A DNA stretch of 64,000 bases, taken from positions 24,071,248 to 24,135,247 of the forward strand of contig CAIIXF020000003.1 of NCBI GenBank assembly GCA_903813345.2. Reading direction: 5' to 3'. The stretch's first letter is position 1, and each line of letters opens with the position of its first letter. Shown in pieces: positions 37,930 through 48,274 of this stretch. The position numbers and the translations under genes are program-made. Under the pieces are notes generated by a model. The model searched no databases. It had not been told where the DNA came from and saw only the letters and a program-made list of their open reading frames with translations. Source of the stretch: Owenia fusiformis. Lineage: Eukaryota; Annelida; Polychaeta; Sabellida; Oweniidae.

Positions 37930-38312
37930 GCATATATTCACTACTTACTTAGTTCAAACCTTCAACTTGAAATTTGTGTACATTACTTTGTAAATGTAGA
38001 AGTACATGTAGTTTTAGTTAGTTATAGTCTTAGTAGTTGTGACTAATGTAATCAGGTAATGATGCAATATGTCAATAAATGTTATATAACATGCAGGAAT
38101 CCAAGAAATTAGAAGTGATAGAATTAATAAAGCTGGTGAGTTATAAATGCCAAATTAATGATAACTGATATTATAGTGCTTTCTTACACTATGAACCCTC
38201 AAGTCTGGCATGTAATTGTATCGTTTTCTCAGACTTTATTAGATCATTAGAGCTATCTCAGAAATGGCAAACGACATAAATAGTAAAAGTAATACAAACA
38301 GTGATGAGAGCA
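37930..38312. other. unique spacer
   Basis: AT-rich with no family or frame recognised. Confidence 0.4.
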
Positions 38313-38314
38313 GA

Positions 38315-38474
38315 TTGAACATTTTTTGCCAAGAAAAACATTCAGTGTTAATAGGTGTTCACTACAGAGAGGGTAATTTATACAGAAGTCAGTAGAGTAT
38401 GTTTGGAGGAAGGGTGTCTACTAGAGACAGGTGTTCACTAGAGAGAGGTGTTCACTAAGACAAGTTTTACTGTA
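38315..38474 (+). mobile_element. MITE family B, copy 1
   Basis: Contains TTCAGTGTTAATAGGTGTTC, AGGGTGTCTACTAGAGACAG, GTGTTCACTAGAGAGAGGTG and the terminus AGACAAGTTTTACTGTA. It aligns along its whole length with 61854-62028. It shares the family A 3' end, but the 5' inverted end is missing, so it is truncated or one-ended. Confidence 0.85.
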
Positions 38475-38476
38475 CA

Positions 38477-38704
38477 TACAGTAAAACCTGTATAAGTGGA
38501 GCACCTATGGTACTCCAAAATAGTGCTTTATATTACTTGGAAGGTGTTCTACTTATAGAGGTTCATTTTACATCAAGTTAATGGGTTACAGGACTGCTGT
38601 GTCCCACTAAGGGAGGTGTTCTCCTTATAAGGGCTCGTTCAATGTTAGGTTAATGGGTAATAGAACTTTGTAGTGTTTCACTTTACATGTTTCATTGTAT
38701 ACCA
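38477..38704 (+). mobile_element. MITE family A, copy 3, source end of the 85-bp satellite
   Basis: Starts ACAGTAAAACCTGTATAAGT two bases after the family B copy ends. Inner blocks are GTGGAGCACC and GGTGTTCTACTTATAGAGGT. The 3' end is TTTACATGTTTCATTGTAT, at which the 85-bp tandem array begins without a gap. Confidence 0.85.
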
Positions 38705-40815
38705 TTGTTAACTATTCTGTAATAGTAGTAGTTGTGTTGTAAACATGTTTATAACATTAATAGTAAATTACAGGTTTCATTGTATACCATTGTTAACTAT
38801 TCTATAATAGTAGCAGTTGTGTTATAAACATGTTCATAACATTAATAGTGAATTACAGGTTTCATTGAATATCATTGTTAACTATTCTATAATAGTAGCA
38901 GTTGTGTTGTAAACATGTTCATAACATTAATAGTGAATTACAGGTTTCATTGTATATCATTGCTAACTATTCTATAATAGTAGGAGTTGTGTCATAAACA
39001 TGTTCATAGCATTAATAGTGAATTACAGGTTTCATTATATCATTGTTAACTATTCTATAATAGTAGCAGTTGTGTTGTAAACATGTTCACAACATTAATA
39101 GCGAATACAGGTTTCATTGAATATCATTGTTAACTATTCTAGAATAGTAGCAGTTGTGTTGTAAACATGTTCATAGCATTAATAGTGAATTACAGGTTTC
39201 ATTGTATATCATTGTTAACTATTCTATAATAGTAGTAGTTGTGTTGTAAACATGTTCATAACATTAATAGCGAATACAGGTTTCATTGAATATCATTGTT
39301 AACTATTCTAGAATAGTAGCAGTTGTGTTGTAAACATGTTCATAGCATTAATAGTGAATTACAGGTTTCATTGTATATCATTGTTAACTATTCTATAATA
39401 GTAGTAGTTGTGTTGTAAACATGTTCATAACATTAATAGTAAATTACAGGTTTCATTGTATATCATTGCTAACTATTCTATAATAGTAGGAGTTGTGTTG
39501 TAAACATGTTCATAACATTAATAGTGAATTACAGGTTTCATTGTATATCATTGTTAACTATTCTATAATAGTAGTAGTTGTGTTGTAAACATGTTCACAA
39601 CATTAATAGTGAATTACAGGTTTCATTGTATATCATTGCTAACTATTCTATAATAGTAGTAGTTGGGTTGTAAACATGTTCATAACATTAATAGTGAATT
39701 ACAGGTTTCATTGTATATCATTGTTAACTATTCTATAATAGTAGTAGTTGTGTTGTAAACATGTTCATAACATTAATAGTAAATTACGGGTTTCATTGTA
39801 TATCATTGTTAACTATTCTATAATAGTAGTAGTTGTGTTGTAAACATGTTCATAACATTAATAGTGAATTACAGGTTTCATTGTATATCATTGTTAACTA
39901 TTCTATAATAGTAGCAGTTGTGTTGTAAACATGTTCATAACATTAATAGTGAATTACAGGTTTCATTGTATATCATTGTTAACTATTCTATAATAGTAGT
40001 ACAGTAGTTGTATTGTAAACATGCTCATAACATTAATAGTGAATTACATGTTTCATTGTATATCATTGTTAACTATTCTATAATAGTAGCAGTTGTGTTG
40101 TAAACATGTTCATAACATTAATAGTGAATTACAGGTTTTATTGCATATCATAGTTAACTATTCTATAATAGTAGTAGTTGTGTTGTAAACATGTTCATAA
40201 CATTAATAGTGAATTACAGGTTTCATTGTATATCATTGCTAACTATTCTATAATAGAAGCAGTTGTGTTGTAAACATGTTCATAACATTAATAGTGAATT
40301 ACATGTTTCATTGTATATCATTGTTAACTATTCTAGAATAGTAGCAGTTGTGTTGTAAACATGTTCATAACATTAATAGTGAATTACAGGTTTCATTGTA
40401 TATCATTGCTAACTATTCTATAATAGAAGCAGTTGTGTTGTAAACATGTTCATAACATTAATAGTGAATTACAGGTTTCATTGTATATCATTGTTAACTA
40501 TTCTATAATAGTAGCAGTTGTGTTGTAAACATGTTCACAACATTAATAGTGAATTACAGGTTTCATTGTATATCATTGTTAACTATTCTATAATAGTAGT
40601 AGTTGTTTTGTAAACATGTTCATAACATTAATAGTAAATTACAGGTTTCATTGTATACCATTGTTAACTATTCTATAATAGTAGCAGTTGTGTTGTAAAC
40701 ATGTTCATAACATTAATAGTGAATTACAGGTTTCATTGTATATCATTGTTAACTATTCTATAATAGTAGTAGTTGTGTTGTAAAAATGTTCATAACATTA
40801 ATAGTGAATTACAAT
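38690..40815 (+). repeat. 85-bp satellite, about 25 copies
   Basis: The unit starts TTTCATTGTATATCATTGTT, continues AACTATTCTATAATAGTAGT and AGTTGTGTTGTAAACATGTT, and ends CATAACATTAATAGTGAATT plus ACAGG. Starts at 38690, 38775 and 38860 confirm the period. Units are roughly 95% alike, with recurrent variants (GTAGCAG/GTAGTAG, ATTGCTAAC/ATTGTTAAC). The ACAGGTTTCATTGTA segment equals the terminus of family A MITEs. Non-coding. Confidence 0.97.
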
Positions 40816-40819
40816 CGTC

Positions 40820-42700
40820 ATATTCTCAGTTCAGTTATTTGTTTTTTACATCATATGATATTATGGATCCTCCTCCCTTTAAAACAAAGTCTGAGTGTAT
40901 GAGATGAGTGGGAGGGGGAGGGGGGTATCAGATGTTATGTAACTATAGAAAATATAGAAAATGTGACTTAAGAGTTTTGGGTGAGTTGAGATATAATCGT
41001 AGCGTGGCTGCCACCAGTTTGGAAGAACTGCATCACACATAAAAGAAAATAAATATGGGAGAATATACGACAGACATTGACCATGCCGAAAATATATCAT
41101 CTACCCATTTGGTTCTTCATATATCAGGAATTGTAGATTTGCCAAGATCTATTTTTCAACGTCTTGTTTTTAGACTGTTGGCTCTTTGACTCAAACACAG
41201 TTGAAACCTCTAGGCCCTATTGAGCCAAGATATTCACAGATATCTGCTCTTAGTTTGTCTGGAAAGAACTCCGCAATGGTTTTCTCTTCTGTTTTATTTA
41301 TTTTTTGGTAGGTTAACTGTTCAACTGTCTAGTAAACAAAACTCATAAATACCAACTTTAAAAATATACTTGGCACATTGCAGATTCATGAACTATCTGT
41401 TTACTATACTGTATAGACAGTACAGTTTATACAGTGCATCTTCTTTGAGTTGAATCGATTCAATATTCTGTCTCAAAATCAGTTCAAATCCTAATTGAAT
41501 TAATTCCATCCCTTTATATTAGCCAAGAAGACTAAATTAGACTCATAGATAATAGGTTTATCAGTACTCCTGAAAAGAAAGGCTAAAAAGCTAGCTGAGA
41601 CTAAACCTTGGTCCATTCTTTTTTAACAACAATTGAATCGTTTTCTATCTTACTTTGAGATTATTTCGTGACAGACAAACAGTGACAGACATTGCTAAGA
41701 CAAAAGTTAGGTATTCTTAAGTGCGAAAACACCTAAGTTGCAGTAGATCATTAAATCGCCACTAACTTATTACACATTGCCAGCTGATCCTAGCATTTTC
41801 ACTTCCATATGACATTATAAACAGAAATTTACACTTGACATTTCCAAGTACCTCCCACCCAACTTTCAACATCTTATGGCACATTTATAACTCTCCTTCT
41901 CGTGGCTGCTTCAAGCCCTCAACTATGACAAGTGGTTGACACATATATATTTTATACAAACCGCTTTCTTTAAATATCTGTTTTAAAGCTTTAAATTGAT
42001 ACATGAAACTATCTCCTTGCATCAAACACATATACTCATCATATTCGTAACCATTTTCTTTCATGTTAATCGATTTTTACAATTTCGTTAAAAATGAATG
42101 AGAATGACAAACAGACTAACTAACAATTTTCCTTTATAAACCAAAAATAGTTGAAATTCTAGAATCATGCAATGCCATCAACGATATTGTCTAATAAGAT
42201 GTTCAACAATTAAGCCCAGCGAAAGGAGCGTATCTAATTTAGCGAATGATTTAGTGTTCCCTGCATACCTTTGCTCTCTTATAAGAAGTAGGCCTAAATG
42301 GAGAGATACAGGCATAATTTACTATATGGAGTAAAATTCTTGCTGAACCATAACAGCCTTTGATAAACACTCTCAAATATTATTTCAACCATATTTATAC
42401 TACAAACTGTTCAACTTCCAATGACCTTGACCATTGAATCGATGACCTTGACATATGACCTTTAACCTATTGCCCAGAAAATGTTGCCCAATTCTACTCA
42501 GGTTTCTCATCAGTTATTATTTGAAATTAAAACATAAAATTATGCCACAGGAGCATGAAATATCTGACATGATAAAATATCACCACATAGCTAAAATTAC
42601 ATCCAAATTGTAACATATAACAAATCTCAATGATGACATTCATGCCAAAGCTGACAATTCCCATGCTGACATCATGAATACAGGTCACAATAATTTCTAT
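40820..42700. other. unique DNA, no gene recognised
   Basis: Includes a G-rich patch (40908-40928). The 73-codon minus frame (40879-41100) has no recognisable domain. Confidence 0.4.
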
Positions 42701-42704
42701 ATTT

Positions 42705-44040
42705 CTAATATTTGAAATAAAACTGTTTGCTTATTAGTATTTTATTTATTATTATTTTACACTAAAGCAGTGTGGTTGGGCTAGCCGGTACGACAATGAA
42801 AACACATGTATAGGGGTTGACAATAAATGATCAGAAACATGGAAATATGCAATCAGATGCATTAAAAGCTGACATCTGTCATCCATGGTTGTCAAATTGT
42901 CATTTTTTTGGTTCTTTTTATCTCGTTTTGACGACAATCAACTTTATTTCTGAGAATGTGCCATCTATATTTCTAAAATGGCAAACAAAAACAGAAACAG
43001 TAATTTTCTCCAAATTACTCTGTTTGGAGTTAAAAAATGTATTTCAGAGAATTAAATACCTTAATTAGATTGCTTCACTCGATTAAAAGAACTAATATCT
43101 ACATGCTATATAGATAAACCCTAAAGCATACTATAGTACCAGTATACATATTATATATTATTGTCATCAATATGACAACAACAAAAAGGACATTGTCTCT
43201 GGCACAATTTCTCCACAATATAGTTCAGATAAGCCATAAATCATGACAAAAACATCCCTAGACAAAATAAATACATCACAACATGAATTCATCCTAGTTA
43301 AGTAAAAAGTAGATTTAAATTAACCAACCTAACAAATAAAGAGATTATTTACAAATAATTCTGAGTGATCGTAAATATTTCTGTCCCATTTTCATTCTTT
43401 CCATTTACCAATCAGATTATACAGAGACTGAATACGTGCCCATGAACGACCAATGACCTTTTGTTGTTGCCAACTACGAGCGATAAAAAGAACACTCAAA
43501 ACCTCTAAATCCAGGGTATGCTATATATAAATAAAAATATGGATGATGTTTTGTCAATTGTATCACATGGGACTCTCATTGGCTCCATTTGTAAAGTAAT
43601 TCATACAGAAACTAGGACAAGATGTTCCAGTAATGAGTCTCTCAGAGAGATGTTCTTGTACTTTAACACATGACAGTGTTATTCTATTTATAGTTTACAG
43701 TTGTATTCTTGCACAGATTATAGACAACATTTATTCCAGTTTCTGTGGTGATAGGCTTCAACAGTTTTATGTACTTTCATGTGAGGTATTATATAACATT
43801 ATTTTAGGCATGGAGTTTCCAATGAAAAATTGGGATAATGTTTTGATTATTTCATGTAAGAGTGTAGCAATTATGTACCACAGAAGATTTTTTAGCTGAT
43901 TTACCAATGTATCCATTGTTATTTTGGGTCTAAATTTTGCCCATGTATACATGTATAATTCATGATATTGTAATTGTCTAATTAGCATAAGGTATAGTGT
44001 AAGATTGTTTTAATTGTCAAACTATTCTTCAGTATTGGAG
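42705..44040. other. unique DNA with chance-length frames
   Basis: The 88-codon plus frame (43633-43899) and the 73-codon minus frame (43767-43988) overlap antisense to each other. Neither resembles a known family, so neither is called. Confidence 0.35.
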
Positions 44041-44042
44041 GC

Positions 44043-44073
<31 letters not shown>

Positions 44074-44074
44074 A
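44043..44074. repeat. AAAT microsatellite, 8 units
   Basis: Perfect run of TAAA units. Confidence 0.97.
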
Positions 44075-44306
44075 AGTAATAGTCTTATTACAAGTTAATT
44101 ATATCAAAACAAATAGTCACGAAAACTCAAATGTCAAATAATGAAAAATAAAATATCTCAGTCAGTTAGGAGGGTATCATGGAAACTTATATAAACCAGG
44201 AAAAATAGTCGTTCTAATCCCTGCATTCCTTCCTGAATAACATTAATGTCCAGTAAAAATCATCATACAAAAATTAAAAAGAGGATTTTGTTTAACTGGT
44301 TTTATT

Positions 44307-44435
44307 TACAGTAAAACCTGTAAAGTGGAACACCTCTACTTGTGGAACACCTCCATAAGTGGAACACTTTATTAAAGTCCCGCAACCTATTGACCTATTG
44401 TTCAAGTGGTATTCCACTTCCAAAATTTTACTGTA
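44307..44435 (+). mobile_element. MITE family A, copy 4
   Basis: Starts TACAGTAAAACCTGTAAAGT and ends TTCCACTTCCAAAATTTTAC plus TGTA. Inside are GTGGAACACCTC blocks. A 54-bp array begins about 70 bp further right. Confidence 0.87.
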
Positions 44436-44504
44436 TATTTATATATATATGAAAACGAGTCAAATCTTTGTGAGATGCACAATGGTGTACCCTCTCTCTC
44501 CACA

Positions 44505-45015
44505 AAAAGAGGCCTGCTATATTTTGTGTAAACTACACAGTGGTAAAAACTCTACAAGAAAAGAGGCCTGCTATACTTTGTGTTAAGTATACAGTGGTAA
44601 AAACTCTACAAGAAAAGAGGCCTGCTATACTTTGTGTTAAGTATACAGTGGTAAAAACTCTACAAGCGGGCTGCTATACTTTGTGTAAGGTACACAATGG
44701 TAAAACTCGAGGCCTGCTATATTTTGTGGAAGGTACATGGTGGTAAAAACTCTACAAGAAAAGAGGCCTGCTATATTCCGTGTAAGCTACACAGTGGTAA
44801 AAACTCTACAAGAGGGCTGCTATATTTTGTGTAAGGTACACAGTGGTAAAAACTCTACAGAAAAGAAGCCTGCTACATTTTGTGTAAGGTACACAATGGT
44901 AAACTCGAGGCCTGCTATACAAAAAAAGAGGCCTGCTATATTCCATGTAAGCTGCACAGTGGTAAAAACTCTACAAGAGGGCTGCTATATTTTGTGTAAG
45001 GTACTCAGTGGCAAC
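44505..45015 (+). repeat. 54-bp minisatellite, about 9-10 copies
   Basis: The unit is GTGTTAAGTATACAGTGGTA plus AAAACTCTACAAGAAAAGAG and GCCTGCTATACTTT. A 54-bp step was measured (44580 to 44634). Some units lack the AAGAAAAG part. Plus frames of 68-119 codons come from the period divisible by three. Confidence 0.93.
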
Positions 45016-45350
45016 AGGTTATCTTCTAAGTGCCAACACACTTCAACTAATCAAGGGTGGGGCTATAAGGGTTATGTAAAAAGCTCAAGCCCATGAATCT
45101 CCCTGTGTACTTGTTTTTATAGACTCATTATTGATATTTTATAAGTTCCACAATATCTATATGAAACTGTTCCATCTTTATTTGTGGGAGTTGGCAGGGT
45201 GGTAAAAGTTAAAAAGAATTGCTGCTACTTTTGATGCATTGCATTTTATGACTTAAGTAGAATTTCCGAATGCATGTATAATAGAGAGTAGCAAGAGAAT
45301 GAATCTAATGGGAAAGAGTAATTAATTTTATGAGAAATGAATACAAGAAA

Positions 45351-45424
45351 TAAAAATGCAAAATGTCACCACCTGCTATTTGTTACAGATGCCAAACACC
45401 AAATGAAGATTGTAACAATGTGTC
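45351..45424 (+). mobile_element. SINE-like GTCACC element, copy 4 (short)
   Basis: Core AATGTCACCACCTGCTATTT then GTTACAGATGCCAAAC and tail ATGAAGATTGTAACAATGTG. The CAAGGCATT head is lost and the centre is nearly absent. Confidence 0.7.
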
Positions 45425-45429
45425 TCATA

Positions 45430-45865
45430 GTAGGGATATGATAATGAGGAAATCATAAAGAAATATATGGGAAAGAGAGGCATGGAAAAGAAACACATGA
45501 AAATGATTAAAATGAAAAGGATATTCATATAGCGAAGAAAAATGAAACTATCAATTTCTAAATCAGTAGATGAGTCCAATTCTAAAGCAACCATGTTTGT
45601 GTAATCTTACGGAAGATACTCAGTCAATAAATTACCCTCTCGTTACCAGAGTGTTAAAAAGATAAAATGTTCAACATTTGGATTTTATTATAAAGAACAA
45701 ACAACAAAAGCCACTTTTCTATTAGCATTCAAAACAGACATGAGTATCAGATTCTAACATCTCTGCATAGCCACATGCCATACTTTGTCGATCCAGAAAT
45801 AAACAAATTCCAGGATATTTTAGGGAATTTTACTCGACCTGATAATTGTTAACACTGATTCACTG
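45430..45865. other. unique DNA
   Basis: No feature recognised; a 72-codon minus frame is of chance length. Confidence 0.4.
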
Positions 45866-45866
45866 A

Positions 45867-45994
45867 CATAGTCTAGCTACTAGCTACAAGCCCCCCCCCC
45901 CCCCTGACCCCTTACATAACTTGAGTACACACCTTTTTACATTGAGGACGTGCGTAGTGGGAGGGGGGCTCAAAAGGTTGTGTAGCTAGACTAC
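45867..45994. mobile_element. candidate MITE family H with poly-C/poly-G arms
   Basis: CATAGTCTAGCTAC at the left and GTAGCTAGACTAC at the right are inverted. Inside them, 14 C (45891-45904) faces GGGAGGGGGGCTC (45959-45971). The length is 128 bp and no target duplication was established. Confidence 0.6.
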
Positions 45995-45999
45995 ATTCT

Positions 46000-46690
46000 A
46001 GAGTAATTCTGATGAAACAGGAGTATCTTCAAAGCCAGTCTCAGACTTCATTCATCAATCCTAGTTTACAAGTCCTACTATAAAAATCCCAGCTAACACA
46101 TTACCTATGCTACAATAGCTCCATCTATATAAAATGCATTCAAGCCAACTACCATATCTAAATCTAAAACCTTGACTTACGTAAAGATACATCGAAGGTC
46201 AATAAAATTCATCATCATTTGATTGGCTGAGCTGAGAGAATTCAGCGATTGTTAAGATATATTTTGGTAAGTTGCTTCACTGTTGGTTGCATAGATGCTA
46301 TTACAGACACTCGTGCCTACTACAGGTGGTCTGCCAAAGAAATATATATGAAACCAGCCATAATGTTAGTACCTACTCTTTAAAGACTTTCAACTCATCT
46401 TCACTCTCAAAATTAGAGATGATTCTATGATAGCCTATATCCAATCAATGGCACAGGAAAATCATGATATTATCATGATAAGCTCATAACATTAATTTGA
46501 CATCATCATTGAAATCTTATTGGCATCAAAATTAAAAATTATTTGTTTTTGTTTGAAAAAACATGTTACTAGCTGATAGAGAATCAGGGTATGATACTAA
46601 AACATAAGTCTACACCCACCTTACAGATTTTAGGTGTACTCATCTCCTTTTTATAAGTGTTCCCCTCAACCATTGAAAACATTTTTTACC
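46000..46690. other. unique DNA
   Basis: No repeat family or credible frame. Short donor-like motifs on the minus strand only. Confidence 0.35.
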
Positions 46691-46693
46691 TTA

Positions 46694-46854
46694 TACAGTG
46701 AAACCTGTAAAGTGGGACACCTCTGTTAGTAGAACGCTTTTCATAGTCCAAGTCCAACTGACTTAATGTTAAATGAACCTCTATAAGTAGAACACCTCCC
46801 AAGTGGAACACTTTTTAGAGATACCAAAGGTGTTTCACTTAGACAGGTTTTACT
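46694..46854 (+). mobile_element. MITE family A, copy 5
   Basis: Starts TACAGTGAAACCTGTAAAGT and ends CACTTAGACAGGTTTTACTA. The body CTGTTAGTAGAACGC, AATGAACCTCTATAAGT aligns with the 36.0-kb copy. Confidence 0.87.
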
Positions 46855-46859
46855 AAATA

Positions 46860-47580
46860 TTATTGTTTGAGTATTTATAGATTATATACAAACAATTATC
46901 TTTTCCGAACTTTAGAGAAAAACTTAATAAGCCCTTATGAGTTGAGTAAGTTTTGAAAAATTCTCATAATTTTACAATATTTTTTGCTCTCATTATTCCA
47001 TGTCTATTTTCGAAAAAGTCAATTCTTGCTTTATTTCTTGATAATCCTTTGATCGATATATACGTATATTCTACTTCCTTTATCCAAAATTTCTATCAAA
47101 TGTTGGACTGTCAATTTTGAAATCTATGCTTTCATTATTTTACCAGATGCAGCCTCATATTTTTACTTTGTATAATAAATGTGTCTATTCACTTGAAATG
47201 ACAGCTTATTTTATTATTTCGTAACTATTTCAAGACATAATAACTTGCAGTATTGTTTTAATAAAAGCCTAGATTTGGCAAATGAACTAAGCAATGATTA
47301 GATCTGTACAGAATAAAGCGAGGATGAAGAAAAGATTTTCTTGATTCTTGAAGAAGTTTTTCCCAAAATATGATTTTCAAATCTAAGATTGTATTCGCGA
47401 ATTCAACTTTCGGCTGTCAGCTACCAGATTACTATTTTATGTACTACTTATATTTAAATGATTTGCCCATAAAATTAAGTTAATCTGGTAGCCAAAGCTA
47501 AATATGTTATCCATAGAACCCGTAAAATATCTTGAAAGAACTGCATCCAGCAGACCTAAACATATCTAATATATTGGTAA
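46860..47580. other. unique AT-rich DNA
   Basis: Nothing recognised. Confidence 0.4.
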
Positions 47581-47585
47581 GTATG

Positions 47586-47748
47586 CAGGCGTGGATCTAG
47601 AATATCACAAGAAAGATCAAAAAAAAATTTGAATTGAGTCGATTTTTGAAAATTTGGGCCTACTTTTGACAATGTTGACAAAGCTTATATCAATATTAAA
47701 GGCCACTTTTCTAGAACAATAAGGGCTCCCTCCTGATCTGCCTGCAGG
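47586..47748. mobile_element. MITE family G, copy 1 (hAT-like ends)
   Basis: Left end CAGGCGTGGATCTAGAAT; right end GGCTCCCTCCTGATCTGCCT, the decayed complement of a CAGGNGYGGATCNAG terminus. Such termini are common in non-autonomous hAT-type elements of marine animals (family knowledge). The interior contains the TTTGGGCC tract typical of this type. Confidence 0.6.
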
Positions 47749-48025
47749 ATAAGTGTATATAGATCTTACCAGAGTTAAGTCCATGACCTAATATTCAGTG
47801 ATTCTCAAGTACACTACTTTTAAGTGCTTTGAAGTCGGACACTTCAGTTTTCTGAAAAGCACGTCCTTAAGCTTGATTCATTCCTTTGTTTCACCTGTCA
47901 TTTACACACACACTTCGGCCAGATCTTTATCGTTTCCTCCAATTGTTTCTTATGGACAACAACTTCGGACATCAACTTCAAAATTTTCTAATTTCCATAT
48001 CTCCTATCGAACATAATAATCTGCG

Positions 48026-48264
48026 CAGGGCTCTCACCAGGAAATATTTAGGGTGTGGTGCTTACAGAATAACCATTCAATTGTGATAAATCATATTTAT
48101 GTTGTTTTATCCTTTTTACATGCTATTATTGTATATACATGCTTTTATTGTATATTCAGTCAAGTTTAGACTGTGGAAATAGTCATGATTTGCCAATAGG
48201 GTGTGGAGGGAGCTAAACAGAGTATGGTGCAGCGCCACAGTCTAAAAGCCTGGGGAGAGCCCTG
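48026..48264. mobile_element. MITE family F with 5-bp target duplication
   Basis: Ends CAGGGCTCTCACCAGG and CCTGGGGAGAGCCCTG are inverted. CTGCG occurs directly before (48021-48025) and directly after (48265-48269). Interior 200 bp without a frame; it includes the imperfect repeat TGCTATTATTGTATATACAT / TGCTTTTATTGTATAT. Non-autonomous, and CAGGGC ends again suggest the hAT group (inference). Confidence 0.9.
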
Positions 48265-48274
48265 CTGCGGGTAT

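Noticed and set aside
43633-43988. 88-codon plus frame and opposing 73-codon minus frame
   Set aside because: They overlap antisense, neither has a recognisable family, and both are of chance length.
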